Assembly (NCBI RefSeq): GCF_007745175.1
Contig: NZ_CP036271.1
Coordinates: forward strand, 5,406,314-5,470,313
Length of the DNA: 64,000 nucleotides
Direction: 5' to 3'
From: Caulifigura coniformis
GTDB lineage: Bacteria; Planctomycetota; Planctomycetia; Planctomycetales; Planctomycetaceae
Shown: piece by piece, positions 26,801 through 36,454 of the stretch
Numbering within the stretch: position 1 is the first letter of the stretch
How the letters are laid out: every line of letters starts with the position of its first letter
Notes under the pieces: generated by a model
Databases searched by the model: none
The model's input: only the letters and a program-made list of their open reading frames with translations
Told to the model about the DNA's origin: nothing
Program-made: the position numbers and the translations under genes

Positions 26801-26935
26801 CCGAAGGCGGCCGAGCAGCTGCTGGGAGTCGGGGAATCGCCCCGCAATACGACGCTCCCGGCCGACCAGGTTGCCGCGTGGACGACGATGTCCAGTGCGG
26901 TGCTGAACCTGGACGAGGCTGTTACGAGAAATTGA
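23810..26935 (+). CDS. Planctomycete cytochrome C / DUF1549 / DUF1553 protein
   Basis: The product is 1041 residues from the ATG at 23810 (Shine-Dalgarno AGGCAGGA; signal peptide to about residue 26). Domains in order are a PSCyt1-type c-haem motif CFACH (Cys44, Cys47, His48) and DUF1549, which contains a second CAQCHDHKYDP motif. A jelly-roll or discoidin-like region follows at about 420-620, then DUF1553 with NTPLQALVLLNDP near the C-terminus. These exported giants usually occur beside a DUF1501 gene and are suspected to act on complex polysaccharides, but no activity is firmly established. Here the DUF1501 gene (27656-29092) follows after one unrelated small gene. Confidence 0.93.
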   Translation: MLDRSRSLLIVAVIAFGNWTSSVRAAGDRLDFNRDVRTILSDKCFACHGPDEAARQAGLRLDVRESALKPTESGAIAIVPENVDASVLVKRIFSTDPAEVMPPADSNRQLSESEKATLKRWIAEGANFAEHWSFVAPTRQPVPATKDLSWPKNDLDRFILARLESEGLRPSPEASREMLIRRVTFDLTGLPPRLEEIDAFLADQSPDAYQKVVDRLLASPQFGERMALDWLDAARYADTHGYHIDSARDMTKWREYVINAFNHNKPFDQFIVEQMAGDLLPHATVEQKIASGFNRNHMINFEGGAIPDEYHNAYIVDRVNTFGTVFLGLTVGCAQCHDHKYDPLSQKEYYGLYAFFHNVPEKGLDGKDGNAAPVIALPTKEQSEKLELIRSRIAKREASLNEPDAELDDAQAKWEQTFAAGGPKWSLVPAQGEAAATLVSNGGAQVVAQEDGSWRFTGENPQQDAYTFEFDGPGNAVTGVRLEVLPDDDLNDKGPGRSSNGNIVMTDVRCTVRSGSDAAVPISFRSASSDFSQKEFPASKAIDGDPKSGWAIYPEVGSPHSIALEFEEPLKSAGRVEIVFEFHSPFTQHQPGRVRLSLTDSAAVHDLASIPRPTRLILQKAPAERTEADKAALRNYYRSEVSPSLRSVGQELARLRDESARIEKAIPTAMVMAEMPKPRDTFVLMRGEYDKKGERVSAKTPAALPPLADGLPENRLGLARWLVAAEQPLTPRVTVNRYWQMFFGTGLVETADDFGSQGAKPTHPELLDWLAWEFTHGSESNPNRVPWDVKAFIREIVTSATYRQTSAVTPELLAKDPANRLLGRGPRFRLQAEFIRDQALAVSRLLSDRIGGESVSPYQPAGLWEELMSREDGDRFTAQKYVQSHGSDLYRRTMYTFWKRTCPPPTLATFDAPDRETCTVRRARTNTPLQALVLLNDPTYIEASRKLAERILTEGGETADSKIDFLFRLATARRPSDREHAILMALLRDQEQKYREDPKAAEQLLGVGESPRNTTLPADQVAAWTTMSSAVLNLDEAVTRN

Positions 26936-26972
26936 TCGCTGTTGAGTCGATTCAGGTAACCGGACTGCGCCG

Positions 26973-27575
26973 ATGATCGAACGGCTGACTGGAACGTGCA
27001 CCGGTCGAATTCAGGATGCGATGCTGAAAGACGTCGTGCGCAGTAAGAGTCACCTGCGCGGTTTTGCACTCGATTCCAACTACGTTGCCGAGCTACGGAA
27101 ATGCCATGGCGGAGTGCCGGTTCGACAGTATTTCAGTGACGGCAAGCGGCGACTCCACCGCTGCGGGCGGTTCGTGAATTTCCACACGGATGAAACGCTC
27201 TCGGGGCCCGGAACACCGTGGTTTGCCGATCCCCAAAAGGATTCGCGCCTGATCCTCAATCGGCATAACCTGGACGCGACGGCGAACACATCGGAAGGAC
27301 GCGGGCCGAGACTGATGCTGTTTGCGGCCCTCTATCGCGGAGCCCACTCGCCCGATCAAATGATGTGCGACCACCTCGATTATCTCTGTTTCAATCATCG
27401 AGGCTCAGCGAAGCGCCCGTCCGTCGCCATCTGGCACAACGACCTTGGCGTCGACGAAGCGCTGCGATGCGAGAGCGAAGGCCTCGACTACCTGGACTTC
27501 GATGAGCGAAACTGTACGACGCCGGTGGCAGAGTCGTTCGAGGCATTTGCCGCGATGCTGCAGGAAACCCCCTGA
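26973..27575 (+). CDS. Probable SMI1/KNR4 (SUKH) family protein
   Basis: A 200-residue soluble protein. The pattern [18 protein letters not shown] near residues 37-54, [18 protein letters not shown]-(6)-PSVAIWHND and a terminal [14 protein letters not shown] matches SMI1/KNR4 (SUKH) proteins. Many of these are immunity proteins of contact-dependent or polymorphic toxins, while others regulate the cell wall. No toxin gene is adjacent. It lies between a DUF1549/DUF1553 gene (37 bp upstream) and its usual DUF1501 partner (80 bp downstream), as if inserted there. The family call rests on pattern only. Confidence 0.65.
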   Translation: MIERLTGTCTGRIQDAMLKDVVRSKSHLRGFALDSNYVAELRKCHGGVPVRQYFSDGKRRLHRCGRFVNFHTDETLSGPGTPWFADPQKDSRLILNRHNLDATANTSEGRGPRLMLFAALYRGAHSPDQMMCDHLDYLCFNHRGSAKRPSVAIWHNDLGVDEALRCESEGLDYLDFDERNCTTPVAESFEAFAAMLQETP

Positions 27576-27655
27576 CCTGGTTCGGAAAATCGACTCTGTA
27601 CCCGGACGCACTCCGCGAAAAAAGTCGCGTCGACCTTCAGACTTACGGTGACTCG

Positions 27656-29092
<1,437 letters not shown>

Positions 29093-29104
29093 GTGCGACC
29101 GAGG

Positions 29105-29132
29105 TTGCGGCGTCTTGACCGCGTCCTATACT
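29105..29132 (+). promoter_or_regulatory. Candidate sigma70-type promoter of prfB
   Basis: TTGCGG (29105-29110) and TATACT (29127-29132) are separated by 16 bp and lie 38 bp before the prfB start. The -10 is close to consensus; the -35 is moderate. Confidence 0.45.
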
Positions 29133-29169
29133 TCGCCGACACGTTACGTCCTGCCTGGAGTTGAGAGTC

Positions 29170-30277
29170 ATGGAGAAAGAGCTTCGCCTCGCCGCAGAAG
29201 CCTTGTGCAAGCGCATCGTCCAACTAAAGGACTCTCTTTGACTACGACGTCCGGCTGAACCGCGTCGCGGAAATTGAATCACTGATGTCGGCCCCCAACT
29301 TCTGGGACAACGCCGACAAGGCACAGGGGACCGTAGCGGAGCTGCGCGCGGCCAACTCGTTCCTCAAGCCCGTGAAGGGGCTGATGCAGCGCGGCGACGA
29401 CCTGGAGGCGATGGTCGAGCTGGCCGACGAGGATGACTCGGGTGAGGCGGAAGAAGAGATTCGCGGCATGATGCCCGACATCGAGAAAGAACTCGATGCG
29501 GCCGAACTGCAAACGGCGATGGCGGCGCCGGAAGACGCCGGCAACGCTTTCATGACGATCCAGGCGGGTGAAGGCGGCACTGAATCGGCCGACTTCGCTT
29601 CGATGCTGATGCGGATGTACATCCGCTGGGCGGTGGAGCGCGGATTCGAGGCGGAGGTGCTTGACCAGTCCGACGGCGAAGAAGCTGGCATCCGCAATGC
29701 GACCCTGCATATCAAAGGGGACTACGCCTTCGGCCTGCTGAAGGGAGAAACCGGAAACCATCGGCTGATCCGCGTCAGCCCGTTCGATTCCGCCGGCCGG
29801 CGGCATACGTCGTTTGCCGCGGTCGACGTGACGCCGGACCTTGGCGACGACGCGCCGATCGAGATCGATTTCGCCCAGGACGTTCGCGAAGACGTGTTCC
29901 GCTCGAGCGGAGCTGGCGGTCAGCACGTCAACAAGACGAGTTCGGCCATCCGGCTGACGCACCTTCCGACGAACGTCGTCGTGCAGTGCCAGAACGAGCG
30001 GAGCCAGCACCAGAATCGGGCGGCCGCGCGGAAAATGCTGGCGGCCAAGCTGTACCAGATGCAGCAGGAGAAGAAGGAAGCGGACGTGGCGGCCCGCCGC
30101 GGGGCGAAGTGCAAGATCGGCTTCGGCGGTCAGACGATCCGCAACTATGTCCTGCAGCCGGAGCAGTTCGTCAAGGACACCCGCAGCGAACTGAAGACGA
30201 ACAATCCGTTCGAAGTGCTCGACGGCAAGCTCGATGAATTCATCGAAGCGTTCCTGCGATGGAGCCTCGTGCAGTAG
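29170..30277 (+). CDS. prfB: Peptide chain release factor 2, with programmed +1 frameshift
   Basis: RF2 releases completed peptides at UGA and UAA in the ribosomal A site. Frame 0 starts at the ATG 29170 (GGAG upstream) and encodes 23 codons before an in-frame TGA at 29239-29241. A +1 shift at CTT-TGA-C continues as DYDVRLNRVAEIES into the long frame ending at 30277, giving about 368 residues, as expected for RF2. Downstream motifs are the RF2-specific SPF anticodon tripeptide (RVSPFDSAGRRHTSF) and the catalytic GGQ in GAGGQHVNKTSSAIR. A naive call would start at the ATG 29285 and lose the N-terminal domain. Autoregulation follows: low RF2 slows termination at the TGA and favours the shift. 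Confidence 0.96.
29236..29242 (+). promoter_or_regulatory. prfB: prfB programmed frameshift site CTT-TGA-C
   Basis: The slippery leucine codon CTT is followed by an in-frame TGA and then C, the context that weakens termination. A Shine-Dalgarno-like AAGGA sits four bases upstream of the CTT, close to the spacing known to stimulate the shift in E. coli. Both flanking frames encode conserved RF2 sequence. Confidence 0.93.
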
Positions 30278-30321
30278 GCGGACGCCGTTGCTCGCCTGCA
30301 CAGCGATGTCATGCGAGAATC

Positions 30322-30340
30322 CTCCGGCACCCTGCCGGAG
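30322..30340 (+). promoter_or_regulatory. Hairpin that could mask the hydrolase ribosome-binding site
   Basis: A perfect 8-bp stem (30322-30329 against 30333-30340) with a 3-nt loop ends in GGAG, the only Shine-Dalgarno candidate for the ATG at 30347. No T-run follows, so it is less likely to be a terminator for prfB. Confidence 0.4.
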
Positions 30341-30346
30341 TCTCCC

Positions 30347-32236
30347 ATGAATTCGCTGTGTCGCCTTCTCTGCTTCGTTGTCGTTGCTTCTGCGTCTGTG
30401 TTCGCCGCATCTCCGGCCACCGCCCAGGAGGTGCGGCCGGATGGCGGCGTGCTGCTCAACGTCATGATGCCGCTGCGTGATGGCGTCAAGCTGGCGACAG
30501 ACGTCTATCTCCCCAGGGCGGCCCGGGGGGAATCGCCACAGAAAGCCTCCACGATTCTGATCCGCACTCCCTACAACAAGGGGACGGGCAAATCGGCCGA
30601 AGGGAAATACTTCTCGGAGCATGGCTATGCCGTCGTCATCCAGGATACGCGCGGGCGGTATTCCTCGGAGGGAACGTGGCATTGGATGACCGATGACGGT
30701 CCGGACGGAGTCGATTGCTGCGCCTGGATTGCGAAGCAGCCGTGGTCGAACGGCCGGATCGGCATGATGGGAACCTCCTATGTTGGCGGAACCCAGCATG
30801 CCGTCGCGATGGCCGGGTCGCCCCACCTGAAGACCGTCATTCCCGTCGACGCCGTTTCCAACATGGGACGGCAGAGCATGCGGAACGCCGGCGCGTTCGA
30901 GATGCGGTTCTGGAACTGGATCATGCTCAACGCGGGGAAGGGGAGTCATGCCGCGCAGGACCCTGCGACCGCCGCCGTGCTCACCGAAATGGCCGCTGAA
31001 CGGCACGAATACCTGAAGCTCCAGCCTCCCAGGCCGGGGACCACGCCACTGAAGCTGGCGCCCGAATACGAAAGCTGGCTCATCGAGGCGATGCGCCACG
31101 GGGCCAACGATTCCTTCTGGAGCCAGAACAACATCGTCGACTTCCCGGAGCAGTACTCGGAGATCCCGGTCTATCTCGTCGGCGGGTGGTACGACTCCTG
31201 GGCCGGCAATACGACGGCCAACTACATGGCCCTCAGCGGCCGGCTGAAAAGCGATGTCTATCTGATCATGGGCCCGTGGATTCACGGAGCACAGGGGAGT
31301 TCTTCGCACGGGCAGGTGTCGTTCGGCAAGGATGCGGCGATTTCCAATCCGCTGGCGTGGCGGAAGGTCTGGTTTGACCACTTCCTGAATGGCGACGACA
31401 GCGGCGTCGGCAAGGTCGATCCGTTTCAGACGAAGGTGCGGATCTTCGTCATGGGGACGGGCGACGGAACCAGGGACGAAAAGGGAAGGCTCAACCACGG
31501 CGGTTCCTGGCGGAACGAGAACGAGTGGCCGCTGGCCCGCGCCGTGGCCACCCCCTTCTACTTCAGCCCGGAAGGACGCCTGTCGACGACGAAGCCGGGC
31601 GCAGGCGAGTCGGCGACCTCGTTCACCTTCGATCCGAAGGACCCGGTCCCGACGATCGGGGGCAACATCTCATCGCAGAACGACATCATGCTGCAGGGGG
31701 CCTGGGACCAGAAAGGGGGGCCGCATGTCTGGAACTGGCTGAAGCTGATTCCGTTGTCCGCACGGAACGACATCCTCGTGTTCCAGACGGAACCGCTCGC
31801 GGCCGACACCGAGGTCACCGGCGAGATCGAAGTGAAGCTGTGGATCTCGTCGACGGCCGTCGACACCGATTTCACGGCCAAGCTGATCGACGTCTATCCG
31901 CCGAGCGCCGATTCTCCCGGCGGATTCGACATGAACATCGGGGACGGCATCGTCCGGGCGCGGTTCCGGGATTCTCTGAAGGAGGAGAGGCTCATGGAGC
32001 CGGGAACGGTCTATCCGGTGACCGTGAAGCTCTATCCGACGTCGAATGTGTTCAAGAAGGGGCACCGGATCCGGGTCGACGTTTCGAGCAGTAACTTTCC
32101 CCGGTTTGATGTGAACCCGAATACGGGCGAGCCGCTGGCGCAGAATCGGCGGATCGAGACCTGCGTGAATACGGTCTACCACGATGCCGGGCGGCCTTCG
32201 CAGATCGTGCTGCCGGTCATTCCGGGTTCGCGCTGA
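30347..32236 (+). CDS. Secreted CocE/NonD-family serine hydrolase
   Basis: The product is 629 residues from the ATG at 30347, which begins a clear signal peptide (LLCFVVVASASVFAASPATA). An in-frame ATG 12 codons earlier is less suited. It belongs to the X-Pro dipeptidyl-peptidase S15/CocE alpha/beta-hydrolase family. The nucleophile is Ser144 in GTSYVGG, the acid is probably Asp in GGWYDSW and the base His in GPWIHG. The C-terminal 200 residues form the family's jelly-roll domain (LWISSTAVDTDFTAKLIDV). Members hydrolyse esters, amides or acyl-amino acids; substrate cannot be predicted. It follows prfB by 69 bp. Confidence 0.92.
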   Translation: MNSLCRLLCFVVVASASVFAASPATAQEVRPDGGVLLNVMMPLRDGVKLATDVYLPRAARGESPQKASTILIRTPYNKGTGKSAEGKYFSEHGYAVVIQDTRGRYSSEGTWHWMTDDGPDGVDCCAWIAKQPWSNGRIGMMGTSYVGGTQHAVAMAGSPHLKTVIPVDAVSNMGRQSMRNAGAFEMRFWNWIMLNAGKGSHAAQDPATAAVLTEMAAERHEYLKLQPPRPGTTPLKLAPEYESWLIEAMRHGANDSFWSQNNIVDFPEQYSEIPVYLVGGWYDSWAGNTTANYMALSGRLKSDVYLIMGPWIHGAQGSSSHGQVSFGKDAAISNPLAWRKVWFDHFLNGDDSGVGKVDPFQTKVRIFVMGTGDGTRDEKGRLNHGGSWRNENEWPLARAVATPFYFSPEGRLSTTKPGAGESATSFTFDPKDPVPTIGGNISSQNDIMLQGAWDQKGGPHVWNWLKLIPLSARNDILVFQTEPLAADTEVTGEIEVKLWISSTAVDTDFTAKLIDVYPPSADSPGGFDMNIGDGIVRARFRDSLKEERLMEPGTVYPVTVKLYPTSNVFKKGHRIRVDVSSSNFPRFDVNPNTGEPLAQNRRIETCVNTVYHDAGRPSQIVLPVIPGSR

Positions 32237-32470
32237 GCATTGAGGAGTCGAACCGCCGGGCGGTGAGCGAATCGCCTTGCGGGCCCCGGAATCGCGTCGG
32301 AGGCAGCACCCATCGACACGGGCTTTGCCTCGCCGCGCGAGATCGCGCTTCGCACACGCTCCCCGGCGAGGCGCCACACGTGCGCCTTAAGACTCGCCGA
32401 CAACATTGCCATCACGTTGCGGAGCTTGCAGCTTCCCTCGTCGACTCGAGGGAATGGGGCTTTCAGAGTC

Positions 32471-33757
32471 CTACGGCTTCACTGTCGCGAAGTAGTCGTC
32501 GAAGACCGAGACGAGATTCGCCCCGTAGTCCTGCCAGTGCGTGCGTGAGGGGAAGTCCTGCTTTCCCTCCAGCCAGTTGCAGTTGAGCTCGTGGACGGCG
32601 CCATCGATGCCGTACCGCGTCAGCCAGCCAGCCCCCAGCGTCCCACCCCCGCCGGGACTGATCGAGGTTCCTTCCCGGAACCAGGTGCGCGCCCGCAGCA
32701 ACTCTTCCAGGATCTTCATGCGGTCGTAATGCCGTTCCCCGTCCGGGCCGGGCGGGCGGTTGATGTGCAGCTTGCCGTTGCCGTCGTTGTGAAGCTCCAG
32801 GGCGAGGTGCGGTTTCCGCCCGGCCGCGATCTGCGCTTCGAGCCACTTCTCGAGAGCATGATTCTCAGGTGCCAGTTCCCGATCGGCGGGAACGTCCCAG
32901 TTGCGGTTCAGGTCGCGTCCCCGCAGGTTGAACCGACTGCGTCCGCGGACAACTCCGTCCTTGTTGGCCATCGGCAGGAAGTAGACGCAGTATCGCTCGA
33001 GCGCCTTCTGTGCGACTTCGTCGCCGCTCAACAGTTGATTGACGAGGCCCTGCAGGACCCAGTTGCCTCCCGATTCCCACGGATGAGCGCGGGCCCGGAG
33101 GAAGACGCGGTAAGGTGCCGTCTCCTTGCCGATCCGGACGATCTCGAGGTCGCGACCTTCGACCGTTTCACCGATGAGTTTGATGTCGATGAGCGATGCG
33201 TCGCCATGATTGCGCAGCTGGACGAGCATCCGGTCGAGATGCCGGAGGAGATAGGGCTGGACTCGGGCGATCGTGAGCACGGGGCCTGTCATTTCCACGG
33301 TCAGCCGCGACCGGTTCTCCGCGGCCAACTGCTGGATCGGAACCGGTTCCCAGCTGTCGTCATCCAGGTCGTCCGGGGAAACGAACGCGAGTTTCAGCTC
33401 CCTCGAGACGGGCGATTTCATCCGGTTCCACACATTGTCCAGGTTGTCGAACTCGAGCGTGAGCTTTGAGCCCGGCCTGGCGTGGATCTTGAAATGGAAG
33501 TGGAGGTTGGCGCGGTTGGGCGCATCGCGTTCGTGGTCGTACAGCAGGTGCACCTTGATGACATTGTCGGGCTCGACCTCGTACCACAGCGGGGAGGCGT
33601 TCTCGAAGCCCGTGTCGATGTACTGGAGGTCCGTTGCGACGTCCGGGACACGATTCGGATTCGGTGAAGCGGCCTTGTCCTGCTGTGCCCGAGCCATCCT
33701 CGGCGACAGGAGGAGCAGTGCGATCAACAGCAGGCGCGCAGAGTCGAGGTGGGCCAC
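32471..33757 (-). CDS. Secreted M14-family zinc carboxypeptidase
   Basis: A 428-residue protein beginning at a GTG, with a signal peptide (LLLIALLLLSPRMARA). An N-terminal beta-sandwich of about 140 residues precedes the M14 catalytic domain, as in cytosolic carboxypeptidase (CCP)-like M14 members. Zinc ligands are His225 and Glu228 in RAHPWESGGNW and His323 in ELHND. RDLNRNWD supplies the substrate-carboxylate Arg region and Glu390 in AVHELNCN is the probable general base. It removes C-terminal amino acids, possibly Glu or diaminopimelate from peptides; specificity is not visible. It is third in a minus-strand run after sulfite reductase and PhyH, though 123 bp separates it from PhyH. Confidence 0.9.
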   Translation of the reverse strand: MAHLDSARLLLIALLLLSPRMARAQQDKAASPNPNRVPDVATDLQYIDTGFENASPLWYEVEPDNVIKVHLLYDHERDAPNRANLHFHFKIHARPGSKLTLEFDNLDNVWNRMKSPVSRELKLAFVSPDDLDDDSWEPVPIQQLAAENRSRLTVEMTGPVLTIARVQPYLLRHLDRMLVQLRNHGDASLIDIKLIGETVEGRDLEIVRIGKETAPYRVFLRARAHPWESGGNWVLQGLVNQLLSGDEVAQKALERYCVYFLPMANKDGVVRGRSRFNLRGRDLNRNWDVPADRELAPENHALEKWLEAQIAAGRKPHLALELHNDGNGKLHINRPPGPDGERHYDRMKILEELLRARTWFREGTSISPGGGGTLGAGWLTRYGIDGAVHELNCNWLEGKQDFPSRTHWQDYGANLVSVFDDYFATVKP

Positions 33758-33880
33758 GAGGGAGTTCCGGTCGCAGTGGGACGGTCTGCCAGTGAGTGCG
33801 TGCAGATTACCGGAGCGGGGCCGACGATGCAGGTTTGGAAGGTCTTCGGGAACCAGGTCCGAAGGACCTCCTCTCGCAGG

Positions 33881-34588
33881 TCAGTCGCACCATTCCAGAC
33901 CGGCGGGGAGTTCTTCAGCGCAGAATTCGAGGTGCAGCACACGGCGATGGCTTGGCTTCAGCGCCCGATGGGACGAGTGGACGAGCAACGGACGCATCAG
34001 GAGGGCGTCGCCGCGGTGGGCATGGATCTCGCTCGCCTCGGCGTCATTGGCACGCTCGACAATCGATTCCCACGAGAGCGACGGCCATTCGTGCGATCCG
34101 GGAATGACGGACAGGGGCCCATCATCGGCGAGGCAGTCGTCCAGGTGGATGCGCGCCGTCACCATTTTCTGAAGGAGCTCGAAGGGAGGCTCGACGTACC
34201 AGCCTTCTCCTTTTTCACGCCAGCCGTTGAAGCCCGGAACATCCCCTTTGTTCTTCACCGCAATGTTGAGATCGCGGTGCCACGGAACGCCCCAGTTATT
34301 GTCCGGAGTTTTGTCGAGCAGCAGGCTGCGGACCAGCCGGGCCTCCCGCCCGAGCAGCGGCCGGATCAGCCGGGGCAGAATCGATTCCCGGATGCATGCC
34401 GCAATGTAGGGGCACTGGGCCACGATTCCCCGCATCGCGTAGGGCTCGCCGTGGCGGCTGACGAGTCCCTCCGGAGCGCTCTCCATCCGCCGGGAAGCCG
34501 CACGAAGCCACTCGCTGATCGGCGCATCGCCAACCGCTCCCTTCGCAAGATGGTAACCGTTTCGTTGGAATTCCGGCGTATTCGTCAT
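33881..34588 (-). CDS. Phytanoyl-CoA dioxygenase (PhyH) family protein
   Basis: A 235-residue Fe(II)/2-oxoglutarate-dependent oxygenase. The iron triad is His104 and Asp106 in WHRDLN and a distal His (204 or 207) in LLVHSSHRAL, followed by the 2-oxoglutarate-binding Arg at 208 or in HRRVLHLEF. DGPLSVIPGSHEWP is the typical strand before the distal histidine. The family hydroxylates diverse small molecules; the substrate is unknown. It lies 90 bp after the sulfite reductase gene on the same strand. Confidence 0.9.
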   Translation of the reverse strand: MTNTPEFQRNGYHLAKGAVGDAPISEWLRAASRRMESAPEGLVSRHGEPYAMRGIVAQCPYIAACIRESILPRLIRPLLGREARLVRSLLLDKTPDNNWGVPWHRDLNIAVKNKGDVPGFNGWREKGEGWYVEPPFELLQKMVTARIHLDDCLADDGPLSVIPGSHEWPSLSWESIVERANDAEASEIHAHRGDALLMRPLLVHSSHRALKPSHRRVLHLEFCAEELPAGLEWCD

Positions 34589-34678
34589 TCGGCAGCGATC
34601 GGAGACGAGCGTGTTCCGTGAAGGGCGATCCTGCGACCGCCCTTCATCGTTGGCCAGGAGGTTGAGGTCTGAGAAGTT

Positions 34679-36454
34679 CTACGCCGAAGCCAGTCCTTCT
34701 TTGCCAAGCCGGTGACAGAAGTCGCCGAAGCATTCCCCGGCCTGTCGCTCGTTGCGGTAGCGGGAGAAGATCGGGGCGAGCCGAGTCGCGATTTCCTCCT
34801 GCGGGACCATGTCCTGCCAGAGGAAACCGATCCGCGTGCAGTTCGTGTTGCCGCCGAGGTAGATCGTGTACTTATTCCGGGCCTTGCCGACGAGGCCGAC
34901 ATCGGGCGAATAGGGACGGGCACAGCCGTTGGGGCAGCCCGTCATGTGAACCGCAATCCGGTCTCCCAGAAGGTCGTTCTGGGCCAGAACGTTTTCAATG
35001 GCGTCCATCACCGAGGGCATCGCCCGTTCGGCTTCGGTGACGGCGAGGCCGCACGTCGGATAGGCCGGGCAGGCGATCGAGAGCCGGCGGGGAATTGACC
35101 ATTCCTCGGCGCTCCGGATCCCGTGTTCCGCCAGCATGCGGTTGATGTTTTCCTTTTCCGAAGGATCGATGTCGCAGAGGATGAAGCCCTGCAGCGCCGT
35201 GTTGCGGCAGTCCATCCCATACTTGCGAAGGACGGCGCGAAGGCCGGTTTTCAGACGCAGGTCGCCCTCATCCTTGAGCCGGCCGTTGTCGACGTTAATC
35301 CCGAGGAACAGCTTGCCGTCGCCCTGTTCGTGCCAGCCGATATGGTCGTCGCAGCCGGTGACGTCGGTCGGGTGCAGGTCGGCGAGAGGGAAGCCACAGT
35401 AGAGTTCCGTCTGCTTCCGGAACCACTCAACGCCCTTCGCGGCGACGAGGTACTTCATGCGGGCCTGCTTGCGGTCCTCACGATTGCCGTTGTCCCGCTG
35501 CACCTTCACGATCGCTTCGGCCACCTGGATGACCTGGTCGGGCGTGCAGAAGGCCATCCGCTTGGCGACGGCCGGGAACGTCTTCTTGTTGGCGGGCGTC
35601 ATGCCCATGCTGCCGCCGACAAGAATGTTGTACCCGATGATCTGGTCGTTCTCGACAACCGCCAGGAAGCCGAGGTCCTGGGCATAGACGTCGATGCAGC
35701 TGTCTTCCGGAAGTGAGATGCCGATCTTGAACTTCCGCGGCAGGTACACCTTGCCGTAGATCGGCTCTTCATCAACGTGTTCCGGGCCCGTCGGCACGGT
35801 GCACAGGTATTCGTGCACCTTCTCGGCGTCCTGCTCTTCGCCGTCCTGCGGCTTGAGCCAGATTTCATAGTAGGCCGAGGTGCGCGGGCGGAGATGGTTC
35901 GCCAACCGGTTCGCCAGGTCCTGCATCTCCTGGTGAACCTTGTTGTTCTTGTACGGCGCGGGGCAGCACATGACGTTGCGGTTCACGTCGCCGCAGGCGC
36001 CGAGCGTCGTCAGCTTCGCGTCGTTGATCCCTTTGATCGCCGAGCGGAGGTCTTTCTTGAGGACGCCGTGGAGCTGGAAGCCCTGGCGGTCTGTGATGCG
36101 GAGGGTTCCGTTTCCGAATTCCTCGCAGAGATCGAGTTCGGTCAGCACCTGCTGTGCGGTGAGGCGTCCGCCCGGGATGCGGGAGCGGACCATGAACATG
36201 TAATGCTTGCCGTCGGACCCGCGGAAATCACGGTCGTCCTGCTGATAGGAACCGTGGTGCTTGAGAACGTTGCAGTTGTCCTCGCACATGGCGACGAACT
36301 GCGGCGACAGCTCCTCGACGATCGTGCCCCGCAGCGCGTGGCTGCCTTCCTTCAGGATTTCGACTTTGCTGACTTTGACTTCTTCAGACATCGGAGCATT
36401 CCGGAGCGGCGATTCCGCCGTCCGTTCGGGAGCATTGACTGACGTAGTGGACAT
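34679..36454 (-). CDS. cysI: Assimilatory sulfite reductase haemoprotein (siroheme, 4Fe-4S)
   Basis: A 591-residue protein of the sulfite/nitrite reductase family that reduces sulfite to sulfide with six electrons for cysteine synthesis. The siroheme/4Fe-4S cysteines are Cys462 and Cys468 in ACPAYPTCGLA and Cys507 and Cys511 in TGCPNGCARPY. The first segment, followed by AEAERAMP, is closer to sulfite reductases than to ferredoxin-nitrite reductases. The siroheme-contacting RITDRQGFQLHG is near residue 119. The ATG at 36454 is used; Met22 is a possible alternative, and neither has a good Shine-Dalgarno. No cysJ flavoprotein gene is nearby, so ferredoxin may be the donor. Other sulfur genes lie at 38356 and 40016. 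Confidence 0.9.
   Translation of the reverse strand: MSTTSVNAPERTAESPLRNAPMSEEVKVSKVEILKEGSHALRGTIVEELSPQFVAMCEDNCNVLKHHGSYQQDDRDFRGSDGKHYMFMVRSRIPGGRLTAQQVLTELDLCEEFGNGTLRITDRQGFQLHGVLKKDLRSAIKGINDAKLTTLGACGDVNRNVMCCPAPYKNNKVHQEMQDLANRLANHLRPRTSAYYEIWLKPQDGEEQDAEKVHEYLCTVPTGPEHVDEEPIYGKVYLPRKFKIGISLPEDSCIDVYAQDLGFLAVVENDQIIGYNILVGGSMGMTPANKKTFPAVAKRMAFCTPDQVIQVAEAIVKVQRDNGNREDRKQARMKYLVAAKGVEWFRKQTELYCGFPLADLHPTDVTGCDDHIGWHEQGDGKLFLGINVDNGRLKDEGDLRLKTGLRAVLRKYGMDCRNTALQGFILCDIDPSEKENINRMLAEHGIRSAEEWSIPRRLSIACPAYPTCGLAVTEAERAMPSVMDAIENVLAQNDLLGDRIAVHMTGCPNGCARPYSPDVGLVGKARNKYTIYLGGNTNCTRIGFLWQDMVPQEEIATRLAPIFSRYRNERQAGECFGDFCHRLGKEGLASA

Noticed and set aside
29239-29241. Nonsense mutation or sequencing error in prfB
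   Set aside because: The stop lies exactly at the canonical CTT-TGA-C programmed frameshift site and both frames are conserved.
29279-31498. 739-codon frame on the minus strand
   Set aside because: Antisense to prfB and the CocE-family gene, both firmly identified; it crosses two unrelated genes.
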